Position numbers and translations under genes: made by a program. The notes under the pieces were generated by a model. It was not told the DNA's origin and made no database searches. It saw only the letters and a list, made by a program, of their open reading frames with translations. A stretch of DNA of 64,000 nucleotides, taken from NCBI GenBank assembly GCA_030248215.1, contig JASANG010001592.1:1-64000 (forward strand), read 5' to 3'. Numbering within the stretch: the stretch's first letter is position 1; every line of letters begins with the position of its first letter. This document shows, one piece after another, positions 13,963-24,523 of the stretch. Source of the DNA: Enoplolaimus lenunculus. Its lineage: Eukaryota; Nematoda; Enoplea; Enoplida; Thoracostomopsidae.

Positions 13963-14271
13963 CGGTCACGGGACGACCTTGTTGAAATTAAGGGCATGTA
14001 AGCATGTGAAACATGCTTGTATCCATACCCTGAGAGTTCGATCCCCGCTCCAAAAGCCAGCTTATCCAGCAGCTTAGTGGAAAATTCTGAAGTCCCTGTT
14101 TTTACCTGGACTAACTGTCTTGTTACTAGATATGTATATGTTTGCAATACCTAGTAACATATGTGTTTACTGTAAAAGTTTAAAAAAATCAATCGATATA
14201 TAAACTTTTTTGCAACCGTGATTCAATAGTGCTTATCAAGTTCTGTTATTACCTAAAATTCATTCCACGGG

Positions 14272-14358
14272 AGTAGAGGAAAAATGGGGGTTCTGGCACA
14301 CTTTTGCACTAGTTGGCACCATGTCAGCAAAAGTTCGCACAGTTCCAACTAGTGCAAA
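14272..14358 (+). repeat. Polinton left terminal inverted repeat
   Basis: About 86 bp that match the right end in reverse complement with one or two differences. Inside, TTTGCACTAGTTGG and CCAACTAGTGCAAA are exact reverse complements about 28 bp apart, so each terminal repeat can itself fold as a hairpin. Confidence 0.95.
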
Positions 14359-14682
14359 GTTTTGAAAGGTCAATGTTAATGTGAAACAGTTCGCATATTT
14401 ACAATGATAAAGCCATGCGTTCTACACAACACCATAAAAACCTATTGAAAAACACTAAAACAAATTTCCGCTTTGTGTATAAAAGCAAGCGATTATGTTT
14501 TGATCTTTTTATTCTTTATTATATTATGTTGGCTTTATGAATTGTTTTCATTGCTGATTCAATGTTTTTATGCCCCCACACACATTTATACGATGAAATT
14601 CTATGCATTTTTTGCAAATTTAAAAAACTATAATTACGCAACCAGTTTTATTTGATAAATGCTGATGAATATATCGTGCAAT

Positions 14683-15429
14683 TTACAACTTGGAAGCATA
14701 TTCATTGAGTTTCGAAACAAATTTGTCAAGACGTAGACCTAGTTGTTCTAAATTGCTTTCGGTTAGGTTTGGTTGCATCTTAATGGCGCATACAGTCGAT
14801 TCAGTTTCTCCGCAAACAGCTTCTAGAAAGTCCATTAAAACAGATAATCCGTCTATTCTGGACGAATGCTTAAGGCATACTTCTGTTTTATTCACCAATT
14901 CAGCGCTTCGATCTGGATCAGTGAAAGCGCAAGCGTTTTGAAATAGCTGAACATAAACTTTGCAAATCATTGCGCAATCATCAACTGCAGAATCGCGGCA
15001 ATCATTATATAGTTTGAAAATAGCTGGGCTGCTGTCCATGACTGCTTCTACGTTAACATTTGAAAACTGAGAGCTGTGCTTGAGTTCATTGGACAAGTTG
15101 TTTGACGAACTTTTTAAAGCAGCTATGCAATTGGCAAACATTGCGCACGCGCGTGAGTAAGAGCTACAATGTAACAATTTAATTCGCAGGTAAACAGAAG
15201 ATTTGGGAACGCCGTGCGAATTTAAACTCGAGCATTGTTCATCCTTTAATGCTAACGCATTTACTCTAGCGGATTGAAATGTTGTGGCGTGTCGGCGAAA
15301 GTCTGATTGTAAACGTTTCACAATTGGATTTGTATCACATTGCTCTAAACTAAACACATCTTTTACAAGTAACTTGCATTGCAAAATGACGCTAGCACGC
15401 AAACTCCAGCTTGATGCTTTAGGGCACAA
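14683..15429 (-). CDS. Unrecognised Polinton left-end protein A (~248 codons)
   Basis: An open stretch on the minus strand just inside the left terminal repeat. I do not recognise a family. The product is Ser- and Asn-rich with regularly spaced Cys (LQCKLLVK, EQCD, HCSSYSRACAMF, ANCIAAL, DDCAMICKVY) and largely predicted helical; its C-terminus is leucine-rich (LEQLGLRLDKFVSKLNEYASKL region). No clear ATG opens it, so it may be an exon or part of a broken gene. It lies 35 bp downstream of protein B on the same strand, and the two could be parts of one transcription unit. Polinton ends often carry lineage-specific genes. Function unknown. Confidence 0.55.
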   Translation of the reverse strand: MCPKASSWSLRASVILQCKLLVKDVFSLEQCDTNPIVKRLQSDFRRHATTFQSARVNALALKDEQCSSLNSHGVPKSSVYLRIKLLHCSSYSRACAMFANCIAALKSSSNNLSNELKHSSQFSNVNVEAVMDSSPAIFKLYNDCRDSAVDDCAMICKVYVQLFQNACAFTDPDRSAELVNKTEVCLKHSSRIDGLSVLMDFLEAVCGETESTVCAIKMQPNLTESNLEQLGLRLDKFVSKLNEYASKL

Positions 15430-15464
15430 TATCTTTTAAACTAAGGCGTATTTCAATGACATTT

Positions 15465-16133
15465 TTATAGAAAAATGAATTGAATTTCAAGCTCAGATTT
15501 ACCTTTGTATTTAATTCTTGAATGTTTAGCATATTCGGCTGGTGAATCAAACAACCCCCGTTCGTAGCGCAAATTAAAGTTTTCACTTGATTTCGATTTT
15601 GATTGAGTAATTTTCCAGTTGTAGCTACATGCCAATGCACGTAGACGTTCCGTAAACTTTGTTGCCCCGGGAAGCTTATTCTCGCGACTGGTAAATGGAA
15701 TACCGTTTCGAAGGGGTACTACTTTTTCAAAATCAAATGTTGGAAAAATTGGAAAGTTACTACGTGTCAACTGTTTAATGCCAATATCATATCGAGTTTT
15801 AAGACCCTTTTTGTTTAGCGAAACAGTGTTGTTGAAAATAATGCTCAATTGTTCTGCAATAAAATAACCAATAAGTGCTCCACACAATGTTTTTCGTTGT
15901 GAAAGGGGCACCGGGCCAAAAATACCCAGTGGATACAACAGCACAGTAAACAGTATATATTCTAATCCGGCTAGTACGCAGTCTTGAATTTGCGGACCGC
16001 GGTTTGTAAAATGGGTTAAAAATGAATCCAAAAGTGATGATGCAATGTCTTTTGACGAACCCAGGCTAAGTTTTATTGTTGTTACAAAATAATCCCGCTT
16101 GCGATTGCAATTACTATCTTTAATTCTAGCCAT
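15465..16133 (-). CDS. Unrecognised Polinton left-end protein B (222 aa)
   Basis: The ATG at 16133 begins MARIKDSNCNRKRDYF. The middle of the product has a hydrophobic stretch (AGLEYILFTVLLYPLGIFG, about residues 60-78) and a second weaker one (LCGALIGYFIAEQLSIIF), so a membrane association or a buried helical core is possible. The C-terminal part is basic and polar (ENKLPGATKFTERLRALACS). I recognise no family. A GTAAAT donor-like site lies near the C-terminus on the minus strand, so the last residues may not be the true end. It faces away from the empty 16.1-18.2 kb region, which may hold its promoter. Role unknown; replication or virion accessory functions are only guesses. Confidence 0.55.
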   Translation of the reverse strand: MARIKDSNCNRKRDYFVTTIKLSLGSSKDIASSLLDSFLTHFTNRGPQIQDCVLAGLEYILFTVLLYPLGIFGPVPLSQRKTLCGALIGYFIAEQLSIIFNNTVSLNKKGLKTRYDIGIKQLTRSNFPIFPTFDFEKVVPLRNGIPFTSRENKLPGATKFTERLRALACSYNWKITQSKSKSSENFNLRYERGLFDSPAEYAKHSRIKYKGKSELEIQFIFL

Positions 16134-18224
16134 GTTAAATTCTAATTTACTAATATCACGACTGAAAAATTAATTTGTACCGGACACTTTGCAAACTTTA
16201 CTTATCACGGATTTATTCAATTTGTGCAATTCAAAAATGGCTCAAGATAATGGACAAAGGTAAATGTTTTGTGCTTTTTTGCACTTAGGCTTTGCAAACG
16301 GGCTTTGGCGTGAAAAAGAAGTGCAAGCCTTGCGTATATATAATGCCGACACTGCTCAATAAAATTTTAAACACAACAAAGTAGGCTATTTCAATTACAC
16401 ATAAACATTGATTTTTCAAAATGTAACAAGAACACAGTTGAAAGAAACACACACAATTAGCCTAGCACTTTAAAATTTAATTTTAAAAAATTTGAATATG
16501 CACATGCAAGCAATGCAATGAGATTTTAAGAATGATGCGCCGGAGTTGTATTTAGAGGCTTGGGTTTTAATGCGAACATATTTCTTGTTGAGCTATTTGA
16601 TATTTTAAGTTGGTTTTGCTTGGAACGCTTCCAACTGAAACACGACTGTATCATTTATTGCAAAAGTGAACCAAGATTGCTTAAGTTCCTGTATAATGAA
16701 TGTAGATGTTGCACTTTATGTGCAACACTTGGCTGAAATTCAGCTTAAACATTATGAAATCAGAATGATCAAAAATTAAAAACTTGATTCATATTGAATA
16801 TACGCTGAGACCGGGTGTGTGCTATTGAAATGTCAGATTTTATTTTGTGTATTTTGTGAAATCGGTACACTAGGCTTTGAACGAAAACGAATAGATGGAA
16901 GAGAAATATTGGGTGTTGTGAAAATCAAAATAAAATACATTCGTTTTATAAAACCGTGTAATTTGGTGAATAGGTGAGATTTACTGGCACAACAAAGAGA
17001 TGCTGGGGCTGTTAAGTGATGTGCAGAAAATAAAACTTGTGAAATTTGTAAATTTCCAACAGCTTATATAAAAATGTGGTCGGATGTTTTGAAATTGTGA
17101 GCATTGTGAATTGGTTGCAATGTGGATTTGTGTGAAAAAAGAATTTCATTACGTATGCAGACGGTTGTTGTTGTTGTTCCGTAAGAATGAATGAATGTCT
17201 AAACGATTGTCTGGTGTTGTTTCAAATTTTTTATGTGAATTGGTGTGTGCAAAAGGAGAGCTCAATTACGTATGCAGACGGTTGTTGTTGCGTAAAATGT
17301 GCGTGAGAACGATGGTGGAATGAATAAGAGACTGAATGTCTAACTGATTGTCTGCCTGGTATTAATTCAAATTTCTAGCGAGTATTGCAATAATGTGCAA
17401 TGGTGGTATAGATAAATAGAAGCAGTAAACTTAAAAGAAGGTGTAGAATAGGGAGAATATTACCGAAACAACTAAGTGTATGCAGTTACAACCTTCTGAG
17501 TTGTGTCAAATTGTATGTATTTTAGAAACTCACGTAACTTTGGAGCTTTTTCGGGGCAAACATAAAAGGAAAGTTGCAGTAGTGACAAAACAAACGGAGA
17601 TAAACTAGCTAAAAATTTGGAAATCAGCATCGAGTTCAGCAAACAGCTATTCCTGATGATGCAGGGGTAGTTTACGTTGCGACAACAGATACAAGAAGTA
17701 GCTCATCTGGTACTTATACACCGAGTAAATGAGGTAAGCGAAAACAACCGACCGATACATCTGGATATATATATGAGTTCAAAAAAGCAATTGTTCGACC
17801 AACACTAGTCAATGACCACTGGGGATCGACACTTTTCTTCCGTTATAATTACACAGCGAGTTGACATATATTCCAGCGGTGCCAAATAAGCACAGAAAAG
17901 TGCGTTATTCTCGGATCACCGCATTCGTGGGGAGAAATGGCTGAATTTGATGTGAATGTTAGCACTAGCACTCATGCAAGTCAAATCAATGTGCGAAAAT
18001 CAAAAAACAATGATTGTCCAGAGCTTGATGACATATTGTTCTAAATACAAAAGTTTTGACTAAGTTTTTTGTTGAAAATCTACGATACTTAAACCCGTGG
18101 AAAGCAGGCACTTCTTCAGTTTCTCAAATTTTAGGCTGGAATTATAGCAGAAGTTTATTTAGTGTTTTAGCAGAAATTTTTTGCAGCGTCGATAATAAGT
18201 TTCGTTCCGTTTCTAACTAATGTA
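16134..18224. other. Non-coding Polinton stretch
   Basis: No convincing gene. It separates the minus-strand left-end genes from the plus-strand dsRNA-binding gene. A TATA-like string (GTATATATAATGCC) lies near 16336. The region 17140-17370 holds a diverged direct repeat keyed on TTACGTATGCAGACGGTTGT (about 17151 and 17267). Short donor-like sites (GAGGTAAGCG near 17729) hint at unrecognised exons. Confidence 0.5.
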
Positions 18225-18270
18225 ATGTTTTGTGTTATAGAACCAATAAACAAGTATACATTATACAATA

Positions 18271-18689
18271 AAATGAATGTTCAACAGCAATTAAATTTAC
18301 TCATTCAACATCATGCGCGAGAATCCTTTTCTTTCATATATAAAAAATTACCCTCAGTAAATGATGCACAGCATCGGTACCAGCTAACCATTGGAAATGC
18401 AACTTTTTTTGGTGAAACCTGTGCTACTAGAGACGAAGCAAAAACTTCTGCTGCTCAAACAGCACTGAATGAGTTGAGATCTGTGGAACAAAATGAAACT
18501 GCAATTAGAGGACGTCTAGGTGTTCCAGAACGTGAGAAATTTGAGCTTGTGGATATAATCCGAGATGCGCTGCGGCAGATAAAGCGATCTGTGCGTTATC
18601 TTCAAGGTAATCGCAAGAAAGCCGCCATGAATGAAATATGGCATATATACATTCACTGTGACACTCTTGAGTCGTTTCTTTTAACTTGA
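18271..18689 (+). CDS. Polinton-borne double-stranded-RNA-binding protein (dsRBD)
   Basis: The chosen start is the ATG at 18271 (MNVQQQLNLL), giving about 139 residues; an in-frame upstream ATG at 18225 would add 15 poorly conserved residues. The first ~65 residues fit the double-stranded RNA-binding domain: an N-terminal helix (QQLNLLIQHH), the strand-rich core (HRYQLTIGNATFFGE) and the C-terminal helix signature (DEAKTSAAQTALNEL), matching the family's K-x-x-AA-x-x-AL ending. A helical, basic tail follows (DALRQIKRSVRYLQG). The frame is uninterrupted and an AATAAA lies at 18748. It is on the opposite strand from neighbouring polB. Known dsRBD proteins of viruses bind dsRNA and often blunt RNA interference or dsRNA sensing; that role here is inference. 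The tail is unassigned. Confidence 0.8.
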
Positions 18690-18966
18690 ACAGTTTATTG
18701 TTGTTGACTGTTATTGCGATTGTTATTGTTAACGCATATGCGAATTTAATAAATAGTTGTGTTGAACATCAATGTTGTGCAACAACAACAATATTAGCAA
18801 TCAAAGACGGTCAGTACCGAACCCGCTAGCTAATGTAGAGAGTTTTTTAAGAAAGCACAAAAACTGATCTTGATAACATCCCATCTGTAAATTATCTTGA
18901 CGCGATACAGACATGTTATGTGTTGCAGAGTTTATATATTCCGAGATATCAGAAAATATTGAAAGT
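18690..18966. other. Intergenic gap between dsRBD gene and polB
   Basis: AT-rich spacer where the plus-strand dsRBD gene and the minus-strand polymerase converge. It holds the AATAAA of the dsRBD gene at 18748. No open frame is supported. Confidence 0.5.
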
Positions 18967-21900
18967 TTACTCAATTGCTAAATCATTAGGATAGATTAAT
19001 TTGTGACCATAAGCAAAAGTCTCAATACCATCATCACAAATGTAGCGTTTGTCGTCAAACGCGCTCAAGCTGATTTTTGATTGTTCAATTGTGAACACTT
19101 TGTGTCGTTTACTTCTAATCGCAATCATTACATGCCGACAAAGTGTTCCGTTGCGCAAAGTTGTAACATAATCAGTGTGCAAAATGCGCCGTTTCACCAC
19201 CGGCTTAGCTATTCCCTTTGCACGATTTTTCGAATGATCCTTGCATAGAATGCTATACATTTTAGAGCGTAATCCCACAAATTCACGTGTAGGTGTTGAG
19301 TTTGTTTCATCCTTAAACTTTCCCATCACTTTCTTGTTAGTTTCATCGTGCAGAGGATGCTGTTTGGGATAATCGCTGAAATCGAAAAACTGACTGTGTA
19401 GTTTGAGCGTTTCTAGCAAATTATCCGACTCGATTAAGTAAGTCAGCGAATCTGTATTTGTATAAGCAATTCATGTCGAGGAAATATTTGGTTGAAGGTG
19501 TTGTAATGAAAATCGTACATCAAATGCTTCGATAACTCGAGGACACTAAATCCAGCGTAGATTGGTTCATTTAAACAAACTCGGACACGATTGAGCGTGA
19601 CTGCTACCAAGTTGTCGTTAAAAACTTCACTGCGATTGTAACGCGGACTTGCTACAAGTTTTCGATATTCGTTGCTGTCGGTAACAAGACGAACGTCGAC
19701 GTAGTTGCGTACGTTTTCCATGCTTTTGCCAAACACCGAATTATTGAGCAATTTGAACAAATCTTTCGGAAAGTTGCTTTTCGCGACTTTACGTTGCTCG
19801 GTATTAAATTCGATGTAGGGTCTCATCCATGCTGCTTGGTAGAATTGGAAGCCTCGATTAATCTTGACAAGTTTCATTCCAAGATTAAGGTACAGTTTTA
19901 AGTTGCGATAGTGCACAATATATCCGCGCTTGTTTAACAGTGTTGGTACAAGTTTGACTTGTTTCACCGAACTAAGACCTAAACGTTGTTTTAACGCGTA
20001 ACTGTACTGCGACAACATACCATCGGTTATTGTAAGTTTTTCCGGCGCGAGCGGATACTCGTTGTAACTATCGTGCAAATGCGCAGGATAGTCTAGATCA
20101 ACGTCGAGCACGTATCCTTAGTCAGCGTCTTCGGCGACTTGAAACACATCAAAATTTTCCAGTTCACTGTCTTCGACATACATGTCTGGATCCGTTAGCA
20201 GTTCGAGTTCACTTGGTGATCCCGCAGACATGCCGCACAGCATAGCGACGGCAGTGTCATATAGTGTGCAGGATCCAACTGGTAATGTAAAAGCGAAAAC
20301 GCTCGAAAGTTTTCAAACACATCACACAAAAGTAGTACATGGCAGAGCAGATGCAAGTCGTGATAATCACCCATGTTTTCGCAATTGAAATAGTTCCAAG
20401 TAGCTTTGGCGTGCTTGTAATCGTCGTCAGAAATGTTGCACATTTTGACATTGCTATGAAATTTGCCAATATCGGGCAACTTCGTATCGATGAATTTGTC
20501 AACGGAGTCGACGTATTCGTACGGGTGAACACCTTTGCGTAGCAGCATATTGCGATCTTTTGCGTTTGGAAAAAATGTTGCATTGTTTTGAATTGCTGCT
20601 GCAGCTGATCTGTTCCAGTTTTTAAATTGTCAACTAGGCTTTCAAGCGAACTCGGCAAAAACTGAAACGTGTCCAGAAACTTTATTTTCCAGGTGTACTT
20701 TAACTCGTCACATGGTGCAATGGTGAACGCAAACATGATATATTTCTCCATTGTTTTTGCCACGCATTCAACTTGCATTTCTCGCGCGAGTGCGATTTCG
20801 GCAATATGTTGCATAATTAAATGAGAGTCATAATTTTTTAAGTTGTGAATAAATACGAAAACATCTTTGCTCAGCTGAAATTCGGTGTTGCGTACAGTGT
20901 GAGTTGGTCCTCGAAATCTTCCGCAGACTTTGCAGTGATCTCTTGCAATTTGCCGACGACAATTTTTGCACCAATTTCGCCGGCTCGTTACATCGCCACA
21001 CTGTTCGCACGGATCGAATTGTTTGTTGCAAATGGAACAAGTTGGTTGTGTGAAATATTGTTTCCAATCGTTCTTGGAAAGCGTCGACATTGGCTTTTTG
21101 CACGATATAACGTTACGCTGGTATTGTAACGCTGATTCAATGATGCAGTCGAGAAATTCGTTAACGCTGTTTTCACACTGTTTTACCACGGGTACACCGG
21201 TTTTTCTGGACGACTCGCCGCAGCACTGAGTTAGTTGAAGTACGCCAAAACCACACAGAACATGTTCCGCCATTTTTGTGCAATAAGACGCTGTAGCACA
21301 CGGCTGACACCCGTATACTGGTTTCAGAATACATTCAAAGTCAGCATAAAACACACACGGTTGTCGAAGCATTTTTGCCATTTGAATAAATGTTACTTGA
21401 TTACGTTCGTCATCTGGCATTTCAATAATACATCCGGCGCTAACCTGGCATCGCTGTTGATGGGCCCAAAGACGTTCGGGAGAGTAGAACGGAAACAGGC
21501 AACGAACACAAAAATATTTGCGGCAATGGTGTTTTCGTTGATCGTAGAGCAGAGCGTCGAACCGTTTTATCCAACAGTAATGCGAGTTGGACTTGTCTTC
21601 ATTTTCCAGCATCAGTAGCGTTACGGGATGGTGATACCGAGGAGCACTTAGCTCTAGCGTTGACAAGTAAACGGGGAAGATACCGTCACCTTCGTCGTAT
21701 CCGTACACAAAAACACAAATATCGTTGTATTGCTCGAAATGTGGCAAATCACGGAGAGCGAATGGATAGTTGTAGTCATAAAAGTTGTAGTTGCCGACAT
21801 AATTTGAGTAGTTTGCAACTCGCTGAGGATTACGATCAACTGGATGTAGCGCCGACAGCATACCCACTGAAAACACTTGTGGTCGTTGTTTTTGACGTTG

Positions 21901-22354
21901 ACAATACACTTTTTGTTTTTTGCCGCGCAGGTAACGGTTGATATCTTGAACCAACAACCGGCTGGTAGTGAGCAACGTGCAGATCAGTCGACGCGATATT
22001 TTCAATAACCCAATTGGAACCATTGCTGCAGAAGTCTTTTACGTTTGCCGAGATTTTTCAAACAATCGAGTCCACGAGTTCATTAGTGTCCGCTGAACGC
22101 AGGAAAATGCGCTGCCTGTTGCTCATGTACGCATCAGCAAGCGTTTCGTGGTCGGTTGCCTTGACAAAACGAATTTTCGTCCGAACGTGCAACTTGAACG
22201 CAGTTATGTTATCTAATAATTCTTGGCATAGTGCTTGTATCTCAGGTTTTGCATTAGTATAATAAGCCGAAAGACCTTGATATGGCGTATCGGATACAAT
22301 TGTGTAACGTCTCAGATAACCGGTTAGCGGATTGTCGACTTGTATAATTTCCAT
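18967..22354 (-). pseudogene. Polinton protein-primed DNA polymerase B, broken
   Basis: Family: protein-primed B-family DNA polymerase, the replicase of Polintons. Read from right to left, an N-terminal region near 22058-22354 is followed by the 3'-5' exonuclease part with FYADFECILKP and HNLKNYDSHLIM, and by a cysteine-rich zinc-binding insert (CSICNKQFDPCEQCG, CKNC, CKVCGR). The polymerase palm/fingers part contains DLDYPAHLHDSYNEYPLAPE and FKLLNNSVFGKSMENVR, and the C-terminal part lies at 18967-19419. The total length agrees with a ~1,100-residue Polinton polymerase. The copy is broken, with a few breaks, and is treated as a fossil. It lies downstream of the conserved small genes on the same strand. 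Confidence 0.92.
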
Positions 22355-22505
22355 TACGTTGGCGCTGCATAAAATGACAAAAATGAGCCGAGAACCACCT
22401 TTTTATACCCATCAGTTTATTAAAAAAATGACAAGTAATCATATACAGTACGTCAAGCACGATGTGTTCATGTAAATAAAATGTATATGAGTAATGCATA
22501 AAAAA

Positions 22506-23350
22506 TCAATAAGGAAGACGCGCCCATGATTTACTACATTGTTTATTTTTGGTATCAGTTTTATTCTGGTCCACGTCGTTTTCTTCTTCTTCTTCGTAAC
22601 TGGAGGTGATGCCATTATTATTGCTGTGGTAACTGTATTCTGACGAATCTAAACTACAATTTTCAAAATTATCTGCTGCCGCCGTTGTACCCGTGTTCAC
22701 ACTGCCTTTCTGACGAATGCTTTCCAGGTGACGTCTAAGTTGAATGCTTGGAATCCATGAAGTTGCGATAGGTAGCTTCGCGATCGCTGACACAAACTTT
22801 GCATACCCAACAGGCTTGTGCTTCGGCAGCTTTGGTTTCATCGTATGTGCGACAAGATCGGCAATATGTGATCCGACTATTGGAACGCCGTCAATTGTAA
22901 CAACACCGTTTTCAGCCCAGCTGATACCCGGAGTTTCAGCAATATGCGTTAGTATCACTTTGGCACGATCCTTGAATCGCGATATGGGATAAGCGCTAGC
23001 GCGCCTGAAAAGTTTTCGCTGTTGTTTGAATTTTTTGCGCGGTTGGGCTGATCAACAGCTTGCTCGTTTTGATATTTCTGCGTGTTTGCTTGTTGTTGTT
23101 GTTGTTGTTGTGCTGCACAGTTGTTGTTACTTATTGCAGCATTGCTATGTAATTGGAGATATTTTTGTAACGCCTGGTTGTACAAGTTGAGTTTCGTATA
23201 CATCGGTAAATCCGTGGTTGCTAATATTGCTTCCATTTCTTTATCCAACGATAACTTTACGCTAGTATCTGGTAGAGTTTCAATTCGCTGCTGCTGTTGC
23301 AGATTGTCGACCAGTTCAACTGGCAATAAAGTCATTTTCTTAGCAGCCAT
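22506..23350 (-). pseudogene. Conserved Polinton protein with GSHIxDLV-type motif, broken
   Basis: Two neighbouring pieces look like parts of one conserved Polinton gene. The N-terminal piece (MAAKKMTLLPVELVDNL, then LSLDKEMEAIL and KLNLYNQALQKYLQL, then a Gln-rich run) precedes a piece with ISWAENGVVTIDG and VGSHIADLV. From memory, homologues in other Polintons show an EM-x-x-IL plus LY-x-x-x-LQ-x-YL block followed by a W-x-x-x-G-x-x-x-I-x-G-x-x-I-x-GSxIxDLV block. The tail is acidic (YEEEEENDVDQ). Its biochemical role is not known to me. About one break separates the pieces. It sits between the 109-residue gene and polB. Confidence 0.65.
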
Positions 23351-23658
23351 GGCAGAGCGAGTAAAACAGGTTTAAGAACAAGTGGAATAAGCGAACCGGC
23401 ACGTTGCAAAACTAGTCGCTTCTTTTGAACAACTGAAGTTGTTGGATTAATGATTTTGCGACATAGCACGCGATATTGCTTGAGGCGCTTTTTGCGTTTT
23501 TCATTCAATACAGGAACGCCTCGCAAAATGTTGTATATGCACTCCGCGAGTGTTAATATGACATCTGGTTTTAAATGTTTAACTATAGCTTTTCTTAAAT
23601 AAGCCGGTCCATAACATAAAACGTGTAACAGATGCTTATTACGCCGTAATCGTTTCAT
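23332..23658 (-). CDS. Small conserved Polinton protein (~108 aa)
   Basis: The start is the first ATG at 23658 (MKRLRRNKHLLHVL). The product is short, basic and helical: residues KHLLHVLCYGPAYLRKAIV, then LAECIYNILRGVPVLNEKR, then KKRLVLQRAGSLIPLVLKP. The pattern of an ILRG-x-x-P-L block followed by KKR-x-x-L-x-x-x-G-x-x-x-x-x-LL matches a small basic protein I recall as common next to the ATPase in Polintons. A virion core or DNA-binding role has been guessed for such proteins but I cannot confirm it. It overlaps the start of the GSHIxDLV gene by a few bases and follows the ATPase on the same strand. The frame is uninterrupted. Confidence 0.6.
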   Translation of the reverse strand: MKRLRRNKHLLHVLCYGPAYLRKAIVKHLKPDVILTLAECIYNILRGVPVLNEKRKKRLKQYRVLCRKIINPTTSVVQKKRLVLQRAGSLIPLVLKPVLLALPWLLRK

Positions 23659-23772
23659 TACACTTTGAATAATTAACAAGTGGTGATCCAATTAATAGCA
23701 ATTCAAATAATGTTTGCAATGTGTGTGCACCAAACCGTGCCCACTTTTATACCTTCACACACACATTTGCTG

Positions 23773-24523
23773 TTAAACAGCTGTAACAAATGTGAACGTT
23801 ATTTCATCCGGAAAAATTTCTGTCCGCAGACGCACAACATCTGGCGTTTCTGCTCGTGCATCAACGAGCAAATAGCCCCTCTTGACAGACGTTGCTTGTT
23901 CGTACGCAGATATTAAAAATTTGCTATTTCCGGAGTACATATGTCGCGCTAGAATACTTATTGCCGTTTTGTCCCGCGGTTGAGCTAAAAACACAATATA
24001 CTGTGCGTTCGATATTACATCACGGTTTGAAAACCTCTGTGATACAGATTTTGAGTTACAAAAATTACAGCGGTATTAAGATGATGACTAAATTTGCAAA
24101 ATAATTTCCCAAGCAAAGGATTGTTTGCCAATTCAGCATGTAAGTCGTCAAGAATAAGTATTGTATTTTGGCACGGATTCATCATTCCTTGCTCTGTAAG
24201 CCATTGTTCATGGCATCCTTCTGTGATTACGCAACTACCAGCTTTGTCGTCGCCGTCGTCGTCGTTTTTGCAGCGTCGCGCGTACGCGTCTTGATACACG
24301 CGCCGTAGCACAATAGAACCGAATCTATCGGCTTGTCGAACATTACGCCTTTGTAGTTTAAAAGCTTCACAATAAACTCAGTTTTTCCGCTGCCCGAAGC
24401 GCCTGTTACTATCGTTGAGTACGGAAATTTTAGTCTCGTCAAATTCAATAGCACGCCCCACCACAGAATGACCCATTTTGTTTGCGCAAACAAATTTTTC
24501 CCGTGCAACACGATTGAACATTG
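23773..24523 (-). pseudogene. Polinton FtsK/HerA-like packaging ATPase, broken, interrupted at its start by the LTR element
   Basis: Family: A32-type genome-packaging ATPase. Motifs in order on the minus strand are Walker A (VTGASGSGKTEF), Walker B (NTILILDDLHAEL), the following HHLNTAVIFVTQNLYHRG block, and the C-terminal block RHMYSGNSKFLISAYEQAT with GYLLVDARAETPDVVRLRT. These match the order and spacing of Polinton ATPases. The expected role is ATP-driven filling of the capsid with element DNA. The copy is broken by a few changes. The 12.4-kb LTR element sits at its 5' end, separating it from the protease gene that normally lies nearby. Confidence 0.92.

Larger units (their letters stand above)
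12139..15786. repeat. 1824-bp tandem duplication of Polinton left end plus flank
   Basis: Segment 12139-13962 is repeated at 13963-15786 with a constant offset of 1824 and only about a dozen base differences (roughly 0.7%). The unit contains ~300 bp of host flank, the CACGGG target copy, the left terminal inverted repeat and the first ~1.5 kb of the Polinton. It may be a real segmental duplication, or two haplotypes laid end to end by the assembler; the low allelic-like divergence fits either. Confidence 0.95.
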
